Shown one piece after another: positions 61,374-64,000 of a stretch of DNA of 64,000 bases. Each line of letters begins with the position of its first letter. Position 1 is the first letter of the stretch. The notes below the pieces were generated by a model. The model did not search any database and was not told the origin of the DNA. It saw nothing but the letters and a program-made list of their open reading frames with translations. Source of the stretch: an uncultured Bacteroides sp. (GTDB taxonomy: Bacteria; Bacteroidota; Bacteroidia; Bacteroidales; Bacteroidaceae); NCBI GenBank assembly GCA_947646015.1, contig CANSEY010000010.1, forward strand, positions 41,946 through 105,945, given 5' to 3'. The position numbers were made by a program, and so were the translations under genes.

Positions 61374-63836
61374 ATGAAAAATGTACTAACAGGGCTATTT
61401 CTGCTTATCCTTGCGACAGCTTGCTCGGAGGAGGAGCCGCAGACAATAACACCCGTTCCTTTTAATCAGGTAACTTTGACCGATGGGTTTTGGAAGAATA
61501 GGATGCAGACGGAAATCAATGTAACAGTACCGTTCTCTGTCGAACAAAGTGCCCCGGCAGTAGAGCGTTTCCGGCGTTGTGCCGCTTTCTTGGCAGGAGA
61601 CTCTACCGCTCTTCCTGAAACTCATCGTTTTATAAGCTCTGATCTTTATAAGGTGATGGAAGGGGTGTCTTATTCATTGATGATTCAACCAAATAAGGAG
61701 TTGGAAGAGTTCATGGATCGAGTGGCAGACCTGATCACTGCTTCGCAGAAAGACGACGGATATTTATATATTTCACATATTTGTGGTAATCCCGATCCTC
61801 GTGAGATGGGTGAGAAGCCTTACTCATGGGTGGTTCATAGTCACGAGCTTTATAATGTGGGGCATCTGTACGAAGCCGCAGTAGCTTACTATCAAGCTAC
61901 AGGTAAAGATAAACTACTGAACGTTGCTATCAAAAGTGCCAAGCATGTGAATAAAGTGTTCTTTGAAGGAGGTGATCCGAATTATAATGGGGGTAAACCT
62001 ATTAACCAGGCTCCGGGACATGAAGAGATTGAACTGGCACTTTGTAAACTATACCGGGTGACTAATGATCCGCTATACCTCGATATGGCGAAGAAGTTTC
62101 TGGAGATCAGGGGAGTGACCTATCGTCCTGAGGGTGAAGGAGTGATGGCACCCACTTATGCACAGCAACACGCACCGGTGAAGGAGCAGACGGAAGCTGT
62201 GGGACATGCGGTCCGTGCGGCTTATTTGTACACGGCTATGGCGCAGGTGGATGCCTTGACCGGATTGAACGATTATACCAAGGCTCTCAATTCCATTTGG
62301 ACAAATCTGGTGACGACCCGCATGCATATTACAGGTGGACTCGGGGCTGTAGAAGGAATGGAAGGTTTTGGAGCTCCCTACGAACTTCCTAACTTAACAG
62401 CCTATAATGAAACTTGTGCGGCAGTAGCAAATGTCTTCTTTAATTATGGCATGTATCTGGATAGTGGCGATGCTAAGTTTCTCGATATAGCGGAACTTTC
62501 ACTTTTCAACAATTCGTTGGCAGGTATCAATCTGCATGGTGATCGCTTCTTCTATGTCAATCCTCTTGAAGCAGATGGAGTGAGACGTTTTAATCATGGG
62601 AATGGCGGACGTGCCAAATGGTTCGGGTGCGCCTGCTGTCCTCCTAATATTTCTCGTTTGATTCTGCAAGTGCCGGGTTATATGTATGCTTACAGTAAAG
62701 ACAGAGTTTACCTGACCCTTTATGGTGGCAGTCGGACAACTATTCCTCTGGAAGGAACCCGTGTGAAACTGGAGCAAACTTCTGCTTATCCGTTTGATGG
62801 GAAAGTGCGCTTGACGGTACAACCTGAAAAGGGAAGCAAATTCTCGGTTTGTATGCGTATTCCTACGTGGGCACGATCCGACGAATTTGTGCCGGGAGGA
62901 CTTTATCCCTACAAGCAGCCCAAGCAGGCGGAAGTAGAATTGAGTGTCAACGGGCAGAAAACCGACTTCAAGATGGAGAAAGGATTTGCCGTTATCAAAC
63001 GTGACTGGAAGCCCGGTGACGTAGTTGAACTTAACATACCGATGCCCGTACGTTTTGTTGATTGTATTCCCGAAGTCAGTGAAAATATAGGTAAAACTGC
63101 TGTAACTCGCGGACCATTGGTCTATTGTGCGGAAGAGGTAGATAATGCGGGACCTGTTCAGCGGCTCTATCTGGGGGATACGAACGAAGCACAGGCTAAG
63201 GTAGCAAACATCTCTTCCGGCGTGCTGCAAGGATTGGAGAGGATCACTTTGCCCGGAATGGAAAAGAAGGTCGGAGGAATCACTTCACGAGAGATTACGA
63301 TGATTCCTTATTATGCTTGGTGTAATCGGGGAGATAACCGTACAATGCTGGTTTGGCTAAACGAAGAGGCTTCTACAGCCAGTATCGGTCAGCAGACCAT
63401 GGCTTATCTGCGTAATGTAAAGGGAGTGAATGCTTCATCTGTTGCCGGAGGGAAGAATATCTCCGTGCGTGCACTTTGTGATGGAAAAGTATCTGAATCT
63501 TCTGCAGACAAGCTTACAGAACAGTGGGTGTCTGAGGGATCGGGTAAACAATGGGTGCAGGTAGACTTTAGAGAGCCATTCCTACTAAATTCACTTTCCG
63601 TGTATTGGCTGGATGATCAAGACAAAATAACTGTTCCGTCCGGTTGGTCGGTGGAATATAAGTCGGATGCCGGTTGGACTCCCCTTGAACTCTATGTGAC
63701 GGACTCTTATCAGATGGGTACCGATCGGTTCAACGTAGTACATCCATCCGGTAGTCTTGAAGTGGAATCCGTTCGTATTCTTATAGAACCTCAGAAAGGA
63801 AAATCAATAGGTGTTTCAGAGATAAGGTTTGAGTAG
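61374..63836 (+). CDS. GH127/GH146-type arabinofuranosidase with C-terminal carbohydrate-binding domain
   Basis: The 820-residue lipoprotein (LILATAC, Cys17) has the DUF1680-type barrel. Conserved active-site residues are E346 and C348 in YNETCAAVAN, and C419, C421 and C422 in WFGCACCPPN. The barrel ends at about 690. The last ~130 residues (from NISVRALCDGKVSES to SIGVSEIRFE) resemble a discoidin/F5-8-type beta-sandwich. This size and tail match GH146 enzymes better than the 690-residue paralogue encoded at 40020, so two different arabinofuranosidases serve the locus. It is the last gene of the susC operon, followed by a strong terminator. Confidence 0.88.
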   Translation: MKNVLTGLFLLILATACSEEEPQTITPVPFNQVTLTDGFWKNRMQTEINVTVPFSVEQSAPAVERFRRCAAFLAGDSTALPETHRFISSDLYKVMEGVSYSLMIQPNKELEEFMDRVADLITASQKDDGYLYISHICGNPDPREMGEKPYSWVVHSHELYNVGHLYEAAVAYYQATGKDKLLNVAIKSAKHVNKVFFEGGDPNYNGGKPINQAPGHEEIELALCKLYRVTNDPLYLDMAKKFLEIRGVTYRPEGEGVMAPTYAQQHAPVKEQTEAVGHAVRAAYLYTAMAQVDALTGLNDYTKALNSIWTNLVTTRMHITGGLGAVEGMEGFGAPYELPNLTAYNETCAAVANVFFNYGMYLDSGDAKFLDIAELSLFNNSLAGINLHGDRFFYVNPLEADGVRRFNHGNGGRAKWFGCACCPPNISRLILQVPGYMYAYSKDRVYLTLYGGSRTTIPLEGTRVKLEQTSAYPFDGKVRLTVQPEKGSKFSVCMRIPTWARSDEFVPGGLYPYKQPKQAEVELSVNGQKTDFKMEKGFAVIKRDWKPGDVVELNIPMPVRFVDCIPEVSENIGKTAVTRGPLVYCAEEVDNAGPVQRLYLGDTNEAQAKVANISSGVLQGLERITLPGMEKKVGGITSREITMIPYYAWCNRGDNRTMLVWLNEEASTASIGQQTMAYLRNVKGVNASSVAGGKNISVRALCDGKVSESSADKLTEQWVSEGSGKQWVQVDFREPFLLNSLSVYWLDDQDKITVPSGWSVEYKSDAGWTPLELYVTDSYQMGTDRFNVVHPSGSLEVESVRILIEPQKGKSIGVSEIRFE

Positions 63837-63854
63837 GTTCTTTTTTATCAGCAG

Positions 63855-63893
63855 GAAAGAGAATGTTGTGCAGCAGAGGCAACATTCTCTTTC
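63855..63893 (+). terminator. Terminator of the susC operon
   Basis: GAAAGAGAATGTTG (63855-63868) pairs perfectly over 14 bp with CAACATTCTCTTTC (63880-63893), followed by TCTATTTTT. A clear intrinsic terminator 18 bp after the last stop. Confidence 0.9.
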
Positions 63894-63917
63894 TCTATTT
63901 TTCTAGGGTGTATAAAC

Positions 63918-63951
63918 AAAAAAAGGTTCGTCTTGTTGACGAACCTTTTTT
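63918..63951 (-). terminator. Terminator downstream of tRNA-Asn
   Basis: AAAAGGTTCGTC (63921-63932) pairs with GACGAACCTTTT (63938-63949), with T-runs on both sides. On minus it follows the tRNA 3' end directly. Confidence 0.85.
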
Positions 63952-63952
63952 G

Positions 63953-64000
63953 CTCTTCCTCTTGGACTTGAACCAAGGACCCTCTGATTAACAGTCAGAT
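63953..64000 (-). tRNA. tRNA-Asn (GTT), 5' part outside window
   Basis: On minus the window starts in the anticodon arm: stem TCTGA/TCAGA around CTGTTAA, giving anticodon GTT for asparagine. The T-arm CTTGG-TTCAAGT-CCAAG, the acceptor strand AGGAAGA and discriminator G (63953) follow. CCA is not encoded. Confidence 0.92.

Noticed and set aside
62499-63230. 243-codon open frame on minus inside the GH127/146 gene
   Set aside because: Antisense shadow of conserved catalytic sequence (GCACCPPN region).

Overview
The window comes from a Bacteroides-type gut bacterium. The evidence is a TopA with glycine-rich C-terminal repeats, a SusC/SusD polysaccharide utilisation locus (PUL) with a hybrid two-component regulator, many Bacteroidales lipoproteins, AT-rich start regions without strong Shine-Dalgarno sequences, and promoters of the Bacteroides form (TTTG, about 20 bp, TAnnTTTG). 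I cannot name the species. No transposase, integrase, phage gene or CRISPR array was seen.

Layout. (1) 1-8969, all on minus: the 5' part of a DUF4842 lipoprotein gene, topA with a long-stem terminator, an outer-membrane beta-barrel plus TPR protein pair, and a Nudix hydrolase. (2) 9166-21910, on plus: eight predicted propeller lipoproteins (seven intact 6-bladed beta-propellers and one DUF4221 protein), two gene fragments and an orphan LytTR regulator. Three of the propellers are tandem copies with nearly identical ends and diverged centres, and one carries a C-terminal TonB-like domain. (3) 21971-33151: an AT-rich locus for a ribosomally made, modified peptide of the GG-Bacteroidales type. 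It holds the precursor, two CX3CX2C radical SAM proteins, GT4, GT8 and GT2-like glycosyltransferases, LanC-like half domains and another propeller. A GC-richer block follows, with a nucleotidyltransferase/aminotransferase fusion, LicD and a free LanC-like domain. (4) 33290-37139: two more propellers and a GH27 alpha-galactosidase. (5) 37223-39912: housekeeping genes (inositol-monophosphatase family, comF, a monooxygenase-fold protein) and an unknown exported protein. (6) 40020-63836: a PUL for an arabinofuranoside-containing glycan. The minus operon is activase, glycyl radical enzyme, sugar porter, aldose epimerase and GH127. It lies next to the hybrid two-component sensor and to a divergent susC-susD-DUF5017-DUF5695-GH127/146 operon. 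A partial tRNA-Asn ends the window.

How the genes may work together. In region 3 the radical SAM maturases probably modify the cysteine-containing core after the GG leader. The glycosyltransferases may add sugars, and the LicC/CobD-like fusion with LicD may attach a phospho-amino-alcohol. The surrounding propeller lipoproteins may be the surface partners of the product. No exporter or GG-cleaving protease is present, so export would need proteins encoded elsewhere. A direct repeat at 23415-23446 fits the LytTR consensus and may tie this locus to the orphan LytTR regulator at 14578. In region 6 the two operons share a 10-bp motif at the same distance from their -7 elements. This suggests that one regulator switches on both glycan breakdown and the glycyl radical enzyme branch.
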